Shown here: positions 1 through 12,600 of the stretch, piece by piece
How positions within the stretch are numbered: position 1 is the stretch's first letter
Layout: each line of letters begins with the position of its first letter
Source: Whalleya microplaca
Lineage: Eukaryota > Ascomycota > Sordariomycetes > Xylariales > Xylariaceae
Length of the DNA: 64,000 bases
Reading direction: 5' to 3'
Assembly: GCA_022497155.1 (NCBI GenBank)
Contig: MU385715.1
Span: forward strand, 372,001 to 436,000
Translations under genes and position numbers: made by a program
Notes under the pieces: generated by a model
The model's input: only the letters and a program-made list of their open reading frames with translations
Databases searched by the model: none
What the model was told of the DNA's origin: nothing

Positions 1-481
1 GCACATCTCTATAACATTGTTTAGAGACTTCTATCTATCGCATGGAATCACTATATGACTGTATGCATATGGTAGTTTACAAGCTATTTTCAGATGAGTG
101 CACCGCAGCACCGGTGGTTTCTTAACAGGATATCAGATTTCTGGGAATTTTTTCAAGTTCCTCTAAATTCACAATACCTATGATATTTTAATCCAATCAG
201 ATAATGATGTTATATATAGACCTTGCGTTGAGTACCCAACACTCTGTTACATATGATGATAGATAAGTCCTACGCTCGGCTGTGACCTTAAACGAACAAA
301 ATGGTCCGTGCACATCCTCTCGGGTCAGTGCTAAATGGGGCAAGTGGGCTGGTGGGCAAGCCCGTCAGCGGCCTAGCAGCTGTGCGGGATAGGAAATAAG
401 TATTTGCCCTCCCCCTCCTAACAAGCAAGACGAAACAAACGGACGGACAGATCAATACATACCAACGCACAAGAACCGAAG
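1..481. promoter_or_regulatory. Upstream region of the isopentenyl-diphosphate isomerase gene
   Basis: No credible coding frame is seen here. The last 100 bases before the ATG at 482 include a C/T-rich stretch (around 405-425) and an A/C-rich leader, as is usual for a fungal core promoter and 5' leader. The rest is AT-rich intergenic DNA. The promoter assignment is an inference from position. Confidence 0.45.
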
Positions 482-1372
<891 letters not shown>

Positions 1373-3168
1373 ATCGTGTTGGGAATTTACGCAAGAAAGA
1401 GGAAAAAAGGAAACCCGAAAATGAAGAAAGAAGAAAACATGCAACAAAAAAAGAGGCAAAAATGACCAAGTTGGAGTGATTGTCGGTAGTACGAGTCAGC
1501 GAGTTTTGGCCAACATTGTTTCTCGCTAGGTTAGTGGTTGAGCCAACTGCATAGATATCCCCGTAACGTTTTTGTTCAGAGCGATGATCGCTTCGTATCA
1601 CAAATAGCTGCGTGAATTATACGTTCCGTCAGCACTCCGTATCGAAATCCTTCGCTGGCTGGCTGGCTGGCTGGTCAGATATTACAGATTGGGAAACAGA
1701 CATGCCCGATTGGTAAGTTCAGACAACTTCTTATTCTTATGGGAAACACACACCCCACGCTAGGCTCTGCTGCAATGAAACACAGTTGGCTAGTTGGCCC
1801 GGGATGAAGAATCGATGCTGGGCTGCGTCAGGCGCAGTTGCATGTGAGTGAGCAAAGATGGTAACTCCGAGACAAGCCAGACACCAAAGTTGACCTTGGC
1901 CTGATGGTGGATGGATGGCGGTTGGTAAAGAACGTCTTGAAGTCAAGCATCACCTGACACCATAAGCTGCAGCCCGTTGCTTCGGGGAACAGGCAGTCGG
2001 GCTTCCAGTGGACGTCACGATTGATAATGGGGGATCAATATTACAGCGATTGGCCGCGTTGTTCAAAACGAGGCATTAGTGTTGCAGGCCGGCCAGCGCC
2101 ACCCCGCGCTCCGTCACATCCAACAAGCCTTACTGCATGCCGCAATGCCTCCACACCACCTTCGCGCACGAGACTCGCACACTATGTGTGCCGACGACCT
2201 GGGCTGGGATTCTACCCAATGTCTTGGGTCGGACGCACTGTGACCACGAAGCCAATCAGCACCGAGAGCGGCCTAGGCGGCCATTGCCGTTATCCATCGC
2301 ATGCCGACGGGCCAATCGCCCTCCCTGCGTTGAGACCCTATACCTCCTATCTCGTCCACGGGGGCGTGTCTAGTGTCATATCTAGTGTCATAAAGGTGAC
2401 AAGCAAGTGCTTGTCTGGTAGCTCGCTTTGTGCGATGCACCTCTGCGGCTCCCTCAGCTTACCACCTATTGCCCAGGCGCGCTGCATGTCATCCCGCGCA
2501 AACTACGGTCAGTCCTAAGCTCAACATAATTCCTACACTGTGTGCTAGTACACCGGACTAGCCGTTATTTCAAGTGCTCCCCCGGGAACTCGTAGATTTC
2601 CTAGTTCCTCCTCTCTTCACCTCTCTTCAAATTAGGAATTATACTCATTACCAAAGTATCTTCCAAGGCTGAGAAGAAACAAGCTACGCTGATCGCTCTT
2701 GCTATAGTATACAAATCCCGTCTACTGGGATTAGTGACTTTCGAGACGCTCTGCCTCTTGTTACTACTAGCCCCAACTCATCATCTTCCAAACTCAACTT
2801 AGTTCAACTGCTCGAACTCTAAAGCTCTTGATCTCTATAGTCACTCGTGACATACTCCTTCTTGTCCGAATAACACCAACTCATATTCTTGTAACGGCGA
2901 CACCGTCAAACCTACATTGATGTCTGTTGACCTACGCACGAGCCTCAATTGCTTATCCCATCCGGCGAGATTTATGCCTATCTCCCGAACTCAACTGTCG
3001 AAAGTTCATACAGGAGATAGTATACAGAATTTATCAAGTAATTATTAAAGTGAGCATTCATGTTCACTCACTCGCTGATGACTACCATTCATCAATGTAA
3101 ATAGACTTTTATGACTAATTCGTCTCTCGCCATGTAGTCGCTAAGGTCTGAGTAGAAAGCCACCCAAC
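1373..3168. other. Intergenic: 3' end of idi1 and upstream region of the GNAT gene
   Basis: There are no convincing coding frames. A 165-codon open frame at 2021-2518 has no recognisable domain, and its composition (Pro/Ser/Arg/Cys-rich, frequent TCC/GCC) looks like translated promoter. It holds a GCTG microsatellite at 1654-1674, a direct duplication of an 11-base word near 2370-2391, and C/T-rich DNA from about 2580 to 2900. That last part is the probable promoter and leader of the gene starting at 3169. Confidence 0.5.
1654..1674. repeat. GCTG tetranucleotide microsatellite
   Basis: Five perfect copies of GCTG plus one base, seen directly. It lies 280 bases downstream of the idi1 stop codon in noncoding DNA. 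Confidence 0.9.
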
Positions 3169-4231
3169 ATGGAGCACGTTAGAACTAGTGTTTTCGATGT
3201 TGAGTTGAAGAAGCGTTCTCTCATTCCTGAGAAGTGGGAGGCTACCGTCCGTGCCATAGGAATATCGGAGTACAAGGAAGCGGCGCTATCCCTAGCGCAG
3301 GCCTTTGCTACTGATGAACTAGCACAGTACCTCCTGGACGTGCCGGACTTGGTCGGCTACGACGACGAGGCCAAGTGGAGGCTCCACGTTGACATCTTCA
3401 ACTACATCGTGGCTGCCCACTGCTACAAAGGCGTCGTGACGACCATCGGGCCGGACTACGAGGGTGTGGCGCTTTGGTGAGTGTCCAAGCCAAGAAAAAT
3501 AGGGGAAATAGCGAGACGGTCTCGTCTACATTTAGCATTGACCGCGTTAGTTAGTCAAATGTAGACGACGGTACGTTTATGGGAGATACAACCAGCAGGT
3601 CGACTAACACGTGATTCCGCGAGATACAGGATGCCGCCTGGCAAGGAGATGGACGACTGGCTGACCATCATCCGCAGTGGTATGTGGAGACTCTACTATC
3701 AACTGTCTGCCGAGGGTAGGAAGCGCTACTACGACGAGCTGCTGCCGGTGCTCCACGACACCAAAGCCGAGACCATGGGCGACAGGGACAACGACTGCTA
3801 CTATCTCGTGTACCTAGGCACCAAGCCCAGCGGCCAGAAGAGGGGCTACGGGCGCAAGCTCATCGAGCAGATGGCCGCCAAGGTACGTAGGATCTCTCTC
3901 TCCTTTACACGTGCCGAGTACATATATGCACCCCTATTTTTACCCATCCCCTCCGCCATCCACCACTAATTTCAGGAGACCCTACCATATACCATTGATG
4001 TCAGCTAACATGTGCGCAAAGGCTGATGCCGAGGGCCGCGCCATTTACCTCGAGTCCAGCTCCGAGAAGAACAACGCCTATTACCAGAAGTTCGGCTTCG
4101 AGATCAAGAAGGACATCTACCTCGGCGCTAACGGCCCGTCGCCCGTCCGTCTGACCATCATGGTCCGGGAGCCGCAGAAGCTTGCCAACACGATCCCCAT
4201 CAAGCTTAGCGCCAACTTCAAGGTGATGTAA
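3169..4231 (+). CDS. GNAT-family N-acetyltransferase, 3 exons, 256 aa
   Basis: A probable acetyl-CoA-dependent N-acetyltransferase of unknown substrate. Exons are 3169-3476, 3630-3882 and 4022-4231; the introns are GT-AG, of 153 and 139 nt. The acetyl-CoA (motif A) loop QKRGYG is at residues 172-177, right after a typical strand (YYLVYLGTKPS). The C-terminal half has the expected AIYLESSSEKNNAYYQKFGFE, the GNAT motif B where an aligned Tyr is usually the general acid. The N-terminal segment (ALSLAQAFATDELAQYLLD) matches the start of fungal GNAT proteins that act on small molecules. The second intron falls exactly between motif A and motif B. It stands alone, with no pathway neighbours, so I infer no substrate. 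The 3' UTR carries a long GTT/GTC-rich imperfect triplet tract. Confidence 0.9.
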
Positions 4232-4968
4232 AGGATGATTGAAGTTGTTGCTTGTTATTGCTGTTGCTGTTGTTGGTGTCGTTATCGTTGTCGACGTCGT
4301 CGTCGCTGTTGTCACGGTTGCTGCTGATGAAGTTATGATTCGATGTGACAGGTTTTCAAAGTCGAAGGTTGCCGTTCGCTCGCGCTCGCTCGCTCCTTAT
4401 AGTGTTTGTGAGTCGTCGGATCTGATCTGTTCTTTTTTTTCTTTTCTTTTTCTTATTCGTGGCTCTTTTCAACACACTAGCTTTCGAAATTATCTTATCA
4501 TATCGGGGGTTCGTTCGGCTCGAGACTCACACTTTCATACACACACACGCTCATTTGGTATAACGACACCTGCCGGTAAGCCCCCTTTCCTCAACGCGAA
4601 AAGGCTTACTGGTCTTATTATGCTGCTATCTACTTCTGTTGCGGACGAACGAGTTTTATAGTGTCCTGTGTGCACTCCAGATTGAATTAAATTGATGAGC
4701 TATGGTTCACCCCTTTTGATACAGGGGTTGTCGGATTGGTCTTGGTTGTTTTTGGTCCCTTGTGTATAGGTATCATTAGTCAATCATTCTACATCTAAAT
4801 AGCCACCTAGCCATTTATTTTACACATCATTCCACTAAACCCAAGTGATTCCGACTTATGCCTTGTTTGCCATGCTAACGCCCAGGTGTGACACATCCCT
4901 TTCGCTGTGCTGTGCTGCATCAATTCTTTCCCTACTAGTTGCATCTGCCATGATAGTAACATAGCTCC
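4232..4968. other. Intergenic between convergent GNAT and rfa2 genes
   Basis: The region lies between the two 3' ends. It contains an imperfect trinucleotide tract (GTT/GTC/GCT) at about 4239-4330, then CGCTCG repeats and a T-rich stretch near 4430-4450. The 140-codon open frame here is simply the translated triplet repeat (Val/Ala/Ile/Leu-rich) and its low-complexity tail. I see no gene. Confidence 0.5.
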
Positions 4969-6009
4969 CTAGTACCCTTCTAAGATGGCAAACGTCTCGT
5001 CATCTAGAGTGGTGTAGACGGTGCCGTTGCCCAGCAGCTCTTCCGCCGCACCCATGACATCCTGGATTGTCATGCCCGTGTCCCTCGCAATCACATGCAT
5101 GTTGATGCCCTCGTTGCTGTTGGGCGAGTTGTTGAGGTAGTTATACATCTTCCTCGCCTTGGCCGACGCGCCCTTCATCTTCGCCTCGTTGTGCGCGCTA
5201 TCGGCGCCGCCTCCATACCCACCATCCACAAACATGCTATCGTCGTCACCCACTCCCCCACCCGCAGCACCGCCCGGGGCGCCGCGGGTGAAGAACAGGT
5301 GGACGTAGGTGGCCTCGAGCAGGTGGTAGTTGACCTCGTTGAAGTCGGTGACGGGCTTCATGACGTGGGCGCCGACGTGGCGCTTGTTGCCGAAGCTCTT
5401 GAGGCGGCCCCAGACGCGGACGTACTGGGCGGGCTGAAACGCCGGGCGCCCGCCGTCGCCGCCGTGGTCCTGCTTGTCGGCGTCCAGCCACTGCTTGACC
5501 TCGATCACGCCCGTGCCGTCGTCCAGCTGGTACGTGATGTTGGTCGTCTGCGGGCTGATGTTGCGCACCATCCCCACGAACGTCACCTGCGTGATGTCGA
5601 TCCCGTCGATCCGGAACGAGCCGTCGTTGCCGTACGCCATCTCCGCGTCGATGATCTGCTTCACGGTCACGGGCCGCAGGGACTCGTCGTTCGGGGGCTG
5701 TTTAGGGCGAGAGCGGAGGGGCGGATGTCAGCCATTATGTGTGTACATGAAAAGCGAGGATCTGTGATTTAGAGGGGAGATAGCGATCAAGGTGAGAATG
5801 AGGGAGATAAATGATATATAAATGTATGTATACCTTTGCTCCTTGGCTGCCGCTCTGAGATCCACCATACATGAAGCCTCCGCCATCGTCACCACCGGCG
5901 GCGCCGTACGATGTTCGCGAGTATCCGCCATATGCTGCTGTCGAACTCGTCAGCTTAAATACATATATAGGTGTATTCACTTTAGCTATTCGGGACCCGT
6001 ACTGCTCAT
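4969..6009 (-). CDS. rfa2: Replication protein A 32 kDa subunit (RPA2/Rfa2), 3 exons, about 279 aa
   Basis: The middle subunit of the heterotrimeric single-stranded-DNA-binding complex RPA, acting in the nucleus in replication, recombination and repair. Exons on the minus strand are 6009-6003 (7 nt: ATGAGCA), 5937-5834 and 5697-4969. The second exon could instead start at 5934 because of tandem CAG acceptors, which would drop one residue. The N-terminus is Gly/Ser/Tyr-rich (YGGYSRTSYG, FMYGGSQSG), like the phosphorylated N-terminal tail of the family. Next comes LRPVTVKQI, then an OB fold (FVGMVRNISPQTTNITYQLDDGTG, YVRVWGRLKSFGNKRHVGAH), then a Gly/Asp linker and the C-terminal winged helix (NEGINMHVIA, ending TLDDETFAILEGY). 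The body is certain; the 7-nt first exon is a splice inference. It is divergent from the Lon gene. Confidence 0.92.
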
Positions 6010-6950
6010 GATTGCGGTAGACACTATTGTGGCGATGTGAAGGTGTTTATAAATCGGTTGAAAGTAGGGTAAGTAGGCAAGACGCGTAAATGGCCGTTGA
6101 CGCGACTTGATTCTTAATTGATTTCTACGTAGAAAAGGAACACCCGACGTAGAGCGCTAAATGGCGGGGTTCCTTGCAGTGTGGCCTGTGTGGGAGAGAC
6201 CGACCTGCCGACTCCGACTAGGACCAGGAAGTCTGTGCCAAGGTAGGTAGAGATACGGCTCAGGGTGGGCCTAGTAGGTCTGGCAGGCAGGCAGGCAATG
6301 TGTTGTCCTGAAACGCTCTTTACATGTCCACGGGTGGATATCAGATAAGCACAATTCACATGTTTATCTGGGGTACATATGGAGGCGGTAATTCCTTCCG
6401 GGACTCATTAGGTTAGTGTTATGTAATCTGTTTTGAGAATCATGGCAGGAAGTGGTAGGAAGTGGCAGGAAAGACGGGAAAGTGTTGTGTGAAGTGGGGT
6501 TGTTGAATTCGTTGGCACACATAACCGCCCTGCCGCCCTGTGAGCCTCGGTAAGTTGGGAGTCGATGCGCTGTAATCCCTGGTGGGCAGTGGGTGGGTAG
6601 CTTCTGGAAGGAACCGTGGCTGCCGTGTCGCAGGGGAAGTCGGGACCATCAATGATCGCCCTGGGCCGGGACCTACGTAAGGCCTCAGCAGCGACTTCCG
6701 AGTGTGTATGTCGTAACTAATAACATAACACCTTCCAACAATTCCCAGCCCGACTAGCAACAACATCTTTTTCTTCCTCTTCAATCTCTTCTACTACCTA
6801 CACAGTTTTCCCAAACGCAACCACGTGCATCTCTACTAATTTAACAGCTCCCTCACTCATCAGGAGCGATACGGTCTTCGCTCCGGCATCGCATCGCATC
6901 CTCCCATAACGGCTTGCGCGCCAAGCTAGAGGGCACGCGACGTCATCAAT
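6010..6950. promoter_or_regulatory. Shared divergent promoter region of rfa2 (-) and peroxisomal lon (+)
   Basis: Some 940 bases separate the two divergent starts. The several open frames on the minus strand have no domain and look like translated low-complexity DNA. Close to lon are C/T-rich runs (6770-6880) and a GCATC pentamer run (6885-6900), the same unit as the larger repeat in front of nma111. A bidirectional promoter is inferred from geometry only. Confidence 0.5.
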
Positions 6951-9927
6951 ATGGCAGCACCCGCAGCGCCATCGCCATCGGTGGTTCTGCCAGTAATCCC
7001 TCTGGGCAAGAAATTCGTTCTTTTTCCCGACTCTGTCATTCGCATACCCGTGTCTCCGAACCGAACCGATATACCTGCCTTACTCTCGAATGTATACACG
7101 CTTGCCTCCCAAGCATCGAGACGAGTCGACCAGATCCCCGTCGTCTGCGTGCCCCTGAACTCGCCACTGCTGAGTCGCAAGGGGCAAATGCTTTTGAAAA
7201 ACAATCCGGACCGGTACGAGGAACTACTTAATGGAGACAAGAAGAACATCAAGAAGGATCAGCTATATGGCTACGGCGTTTCCGGCAAGATAAATGCGAT
7301 TCAGGGCCAGAATGGCACCGAGTTCAGCCTGCTTGTGCAAGGAGTCTCGCGCGTTTCCCTCGATAAGATCACGCAAGATTACCCTTACTTTGAAGCCAAG
7401 GTTTCCCCCTATGCGGATCGAGTTGACTCCCAGGAACTTGAGAGTGCCACCTACCGACAGCTCTTCAGCACCCTCCAACGGCTGTCGCGAGAGCTGATAT
7501 CATACCTTCGCGTATCCGCCTTTCTCCTATCGAGCGGGTCCCCGGGTCTAAACCCTCTCCTATCGCGGCGCCTTGAGCAATTTATTGCCAGGAAGCAACC
7601 GAGCGAGGGAGGTTCGCTGGCCGACTTCATGATGAATGTTGTTGAGGCTTCCTATGAGGAAAAGCTTCGTGTGCTTGCCTCTACCGAGGTTGCAGAGCGC
7701 ATGGAGAAGGTCATCGAGTTAATAGAGCGCCAAGTGGGCGAGATCAAAGGCAATATCAAATTGACCACTGTGACCAGCACAACCATACCTATTCACATTG
7801 ATCCCGCGGACATGGAGAAGATGAAGAAAAGAAGCATCAGGCCACCGGCAGGCCTGAAGATGCCCGGGGGAGGTCTTGGTCAAATGGGTGGATCGCCGTT
7901 CAACCTGTTCGGCGGTGGGCAAGGTGAGCAGCAGGATGCTGATGAGTTGCAAGACCTTGAGAAAAAGATCGAAGCTGCTAAGCTCCCACCGGATGCGGCT
8001 AAGGTTGCCGAACGGGAGTTGAAGCGACTGAAGCAAATGATGCCCGCCCAGGCTGAATATCAAGTTGTCAGGACCTATCTCGAGACGTTGGCAGAGATAC
8101 CATGGTCAATTGTCACAGACGACCCAATAGGAGCCGGCACTCTAGAGAACGCGCGGAAGCAACTGGACGATGACCATTACGGGATCGAAAAGGTGAAGAA
8201 GCGGTTACTCTCTTACCTAACTATTGTCAGATTAATGCAATCGGCAAACAACTTAGTGAACCAACAAGTCAAACAAGCCGAGCAGGAGGTAGCAGATTTG
8301 GAGTCAAGTCAGAGTGCCACGACAGAAGACGCAAAAGTTAATTCCGATTTAGAAGAGAAAATAAAGGCTAGCGGTCTCAAGGTTCAGATGTTGAAGAGCA
8401 AGCGACAAACTGAGAAAGCGCCCATTCTTCTTCTGGTCGGCCCTCCCGGTGTGGGTAAAACAAGCATAGCTAAGTCTATCGCAACAGCTCTGGGTCGGAA
8501 GTTCCACAGAATCTCACTCGGAGGTGTCAGAGACGAGGCAGAGATTCGGGGACACCGGAGAACGTACGTTGCTGCGATGCCTGGTGCGATTGTACAAGGT
8601 CTAAGGAAAGTGGGAGTCGCAAACCCGGTTTTCCTGTTGGACGAAGTCGACAAGGTGGGCATGTCAAACCATAATGGTGACCCATCTGCCGCTATGCTCG
8701 AGGTCCTCGACCCTGAACAGAATCATGCATTCACAGACCACTACGTTAATACTCCGATTGACCTTAGTAAGGTCCTCTTCATTGCTACGGCCAATAGTCT
8801 CGATACGATTCCAGGGCCACTACTAGATCGCATGGAAACCCTGGAGTTTTCCGGCTACACTACTCTCGAAAAACGTCATATCGCCTTGCGGCATCTTGTG
8901 CCCAAGCAGATTAGAGTGAATGGTCTCACGGAGGATCAGATCCACTTCAGTGAGGAAGTAGTATCAAAGATCATCGAGTCCTACACTCGTGAATCAGGGG
9001 TTCGCAGCTTAGAGCGCGAGATTGGCTCCGTCTGTCGTGCGAAGGCTGTTGAGTTTGTGGAAGCGAATGACCGTGGTCACCCCGAAACCTACCGGCCAGA
9101 TGTTACTGTCAAAGACCTGGAATCTATCCTGGGGATCGAGAAATTTGAAGATGAGATTGCAGAGAAAGCTAACCAACCGGGCATAGTGACTGGTCTTGTC
9201 GCATATAGCTCAGGAGGTAACGGTGGCATTCTTTTCATTGAAGTCCTTGATATGCCCGGAGATGGCAGTGTCGAGCTCACGGGGAATCTCGGAGATGTCC
9301 TCAAGGAAAGTGTCAAGGTCGCAAGGAGCTGGGTCCGGAATCACGCGTATGAACTAGGCCTGACTCAGGAACCCACGGAGGATATCATGAAGAAACGTAG
9401 TCTACATGTGCACTGCCCGTCCGGGGCTGTGCCAAAGGACGGCCCATCGAGTGGCATGGCCCAGGCCATAGCTCTCATATCCCTTCTTTCGGGACGACCC
9501 GTGCCATCCACGATGGCCATGACTGTGAGTGTGATGGAGTCTTAGACAGCCGCTGATGAGACACTAACGCCTGAGACAGGGAGAATTCCAGCTCTCTGGC
9601 CACGTCAAGAAGGTCGGAGGAATCAAGGAGAAACTCATCGGAGCTTATCGAGCTGGTGTCAAAATGGTTCTTCTGCCAGCACAAAACGAGAAGGATGCCA
9701 GAGAAGTGCCCTCGGAAGTTAAGGATGGTCTGAATATCATCTATGTCAGGTATGTATTTTATGACACCATTCCTACAGCCAGAACCTCCAAGCATTCCTA
9801 GCGCTTGTCACTTAGCTAACCGGGTTCATTCTATAGTCACATATGGGAAGCTATCCGCCATGTCTGGCCTAACGCGCAATGGCCACAAGAGAATAATAAC
9901 TTCTCTCCAATCCAGTCCCGCTTGTGA
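6951..9927 (+). CDS. Peroxisomal Lon protease homolog, 3 exons, 944 aa, PTS1 terminus SRL
   Basis: An ATP-dependent serine protease for quality control of matrix proteins in peroxisomes. Exons are 6951-9524, 9580-9749 and 9837-9927. The N-terminal LON substrate-binding domain (about residues 13-290) begins [16 protein letters not shown], with no mitochondrial presequence in front. It is followed by a Gly-rich insert, a coiled-coil/AAA linker, Walker [10 protein letters not shown] at 497-505 and Walker [10 protein letters not shown] from 561. The C-terminal protease domain has the Ser-Lys dyad: Ser833 in PKDGPSSG and Lys874 in VGGIKEKL. The spliced protein ends in SRL, a canonical PTS1, which separates it from mitochondrial Pim1. 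The protease Lys lies in exon 2 and the targeting tail in the 91-nt exon 3. Length is normal for the peroxisomal family. Confidence 0.95.
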
Positions 9928-10400
9928 CGCTTTGGCACGGCACTGTCCTTGTTAATCTGATACATAGTATTCTTGTACATACATGGCGTTCAACCTCATT
10001 TTAAGGGATATCGTTAATTCCAGCTTGGAAGCAAATCGACAGGGGGTGTGTCTAATAGAGTTAGTTCCAGCATCATCTGCAAACCCAGTTCCACCACATA
10101 AGCGCAATACGCCTTCATCAAGTGCTAGTGACTCGCCTGTGAATGCCTCCGTACTGTACAAAGCATGCCGCTTCGCCACAATCGTGCCAGACGGGCGGTT
10201 CGAACAGCTGACGCTATTCCTGCCGGATGCTGTCATAGGCCATCATGTCACAAAACGTTACTCGTGTGTCGTCCTCCACCGCATCGGGCCACAAAGGCCA
10301 GCAGATCGCTGTGGAACCTGGCACGGCATGACCCCTTCGCCGGAAGAAGCGAGGCAGGCCCCTGCCACAAGAGCTCACCCTCGATCTTTTTTGGGTACCT
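9928..10400. other. 3' flank of the lon gene
   Basis: Overlapping open frames lie on both strands (166 codons at 9983-10483 on +, 94 codons at 9952-10236 on -). Neither shows a domain, splice-consistent extension or believable residue mix. I treat this as 3' UTR and intergenic DNA. Confidence 0.4.
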
Positions 10401-12600
10401 CATTTTCGTCCCAGAAATTTGGGGCGCACGTAAGCAAGATATATGTCCGCGTAAGACAAGATGCTCCTCGTGCTACCAGATGACCGACCACACACCTCCC
10501 CCTTTCCACCCTCCAGGCGCCTCCCCCCGCCCGTTTCCAGAGAATCGTCGCCGTTACCGCTGGGGCGCCTTTACCCGCAGCTCGAAAATTTACCTGCCCC
10601 GTGTCTCTGGCGCCCGTCGAGGGGCGCGCGCCTGCCCGTCCATACCACCGAGGTGGGTTTGTGGGCCGGCAACTTGCAGGCCTCCCGAAGGAGAGAGAGG
10701 GGATTGAGCGGTTCTGGCTGTCTGTCTGTCTGTCTGTCTGGCTGTTTCTCTCCCCTCTCCCTCTCGGAAGATAAACGCGGAAGAGACATGCTAGAGTAGC
10801 GGGCTCGGTAATACTTGCGATGTCTTAGAATTGGCTTTTTAGCTCGAGCTTCCCTCGTGTGGCACTAAGACAGACAGAGAGACATGTAGATAGGCAGAGA
10901 GAAGCGAAGGAAGAAAGAAAGAAAGAAATGAAGATGCTCAGCCACGATGTTGTACCTCTCATCTCAAATCTCGCGGTGGTCTAGGCACGCACGCACGCAC
11001 GCACGCACGCCGTAACGATTTGAGGCTGGGGCGTCGCACCAGGGCGAGATCTCTGCTCTGCTCTGTTTTGTTTTGCTTTGTTTTGTTTGATGGCGCTGTA
11101 GGAAAGGAAAGGAAAGCCACACCTCTCTCTTAATCGCGCCCCCCCTACCCTATCCTACCCTCCCCTCCCCTCAGCCTCTTACTCTGTCCTTCGGGGCCCT
11201 GCTTTTCTGCAAGACAGTCGGGACAGGATGACCTCATCCCCCCAGAGACAGGAACACACCGAGCTCGGGAAGTGGAATGTCATGCCATGTCAGGCCAGGA
11301 CCCGAGACAACTCGCCTAAATTGTTCCTACCCGACGAACTCCAAACCCCAGGAAGAGAGGGGCGAGAGGGGGAGAGAGAGAAGCGAGCGAAGCAGCGAGC
11401 GGTATGGCGGCGGCGGCGACAGGATAAAGAACGCAAAGAGGCCAATATTAGCGACCAGAAACCAATACACAAAAGTACCAGAAGATACCAAACACACACC
11501 AAATAAATTTCCGATCCCAGGGGAGAGGGAGCTCCCGCGTTTCCCTTCCCACCCCCTTCCCACTCTTTCCTCCTGCAAAACCGCGCGCGCGCGCCCTGGT
11601 GGAGTTAGCGCATGCGCGTAAGATCTGGGTGTGCGCCGTCACGTAACGGCCGTAAGGGAAATAAGGATGGGATTTGGAAATTGGGAATGGGCAACTACCC
11701 ACGACGCTGCGTACATATGCGTACATGTAGGTAGGGCAAACTTTCGCGGGCTACCGACGGCCTGGGCGTCTGCTGCGCAACGTTGCTGAGGTCAGTCAGT
11801 CAGTTGGTGATGTAGTCAGTTCTCTATACTCGGTACCGTAAGTAGTTATGTATAGTATACGTATGTATGCGCAGGTGTGTATGTATGTATGTAGTGTGCG
11901 TTACATAAGGCAAGGGGACGATAAAATAAGAGTAAGTAGTCTATCGTGTAGACCGAACGAAAGGACTTTTGTTCATGTCTCCTGCTACACCACCCCGTCC
12001 GTCCGTATGTATGAGTGGTGAGGTGTAAGGTAAGTAGGACCCTTGAGTAACTCGGGGAACTGGGGGAAAACCTTCCCCCAGACATCCCATGGCGACACAA
12101 GAAGATGAGATGATCCCACCTGCGCTGGATTGGGGGTAGAACAACGTCCTACGGACACATCGAGCACATGCGCGCGATCTGTACGTGTGTCGCAGAACTG
12201 CTGTGCGGCGGCGCTTCGTTTCAAGTCGAGGTTCACAAAGAGGCGGGTGTGTTTGCGGTTCGTGGTGGACTACCTACATACATACATACGTAGCTAGCTA
12301 CCAGCCTACATAGCAACCAAGCTGCGTTCACGCATGCGGCCTGAGGCTCAGCCTATCTGCGTACATACCTACGTGGCTTAGCTCCAGTTTTCGTCTTCGT
12401 TGTGTGTCGTCCTCCCGGCAGAGAGGTCAGAGACGGACGGGACTAATCGTGTCAATGATGATAGTGATGATGATAATTCTCCTATGCCCGTTCCCTACCC
12501 GCCCGCCGCCGGCGCGATCGTAAGACAGATGTCTCTCGTTGACTCCGGTCGTCAGGGCCTGTGTGAGTGGTAGGTAAATAAGCTAGAGTAGGTTCGCACC
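10400..12600. promoter_or_regulatory. Microsatellite-rich, pyrimidine-rich promoter-like region without a recognised gene
   Basis: The + strand carries long C/T-rich runs (10490-10560, 10735-10765, 11120-11185, 11535-11575), which is how fungal promoters and 5' leaders typically look. They are mixed with many short tandem repeats. Open frames here (up to 180 codons) are Pro/Arg/Ser/Cys-rich translated repeats without domains. The nearest gene to the right starts 12 kb further on, so the region looks like a promoter with no visible gene: an orphan or noncoding transcription unit, or a very distal part of the 24.5 kb gene's control region. Confidence 0.35.
10718..11115. repeat. Cluster of five different microsatellites
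   Basis: In 400 bases there are CTGT repeats (10718-10740), GAAA repeats (about 10910-10928), six GCAC repeats (10985-11010), CTCTG/TTTTG pentamers (11051-11088) and GGAAA pentamers (11101-11115). A CG dinucleotide run follows at 11581-11594 and GTAT tetramers at about 11876-11892. All are read directly; none is in a coding frame. Confidence 0.85.

Noticed and set aside
2021..2518. 165-codon open frame on the + strand
   Set aside because: No domain, low-complexity Pro/Ser/Arg/Cys composition and no splice partners; it overlaps promoter-like DNA.
4239..4661. 140-codon open frame after the GNAT gene
   Set aside because: It is a translated GTT/GTC triplet tract and T-rich 3' UTR, not a protein.
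5095..5772. 225-codon open frame opposite rfa2
   Set aside because: An antisense shadow of a GC-rich conserved exon; the rfa2 frame has clear family motifs.
9983..10707. Overlapping open frames of 166 and 180 codons downstream of lon
   Set aside because: No domain; composition follows local base bias; frames on both strands overlap.
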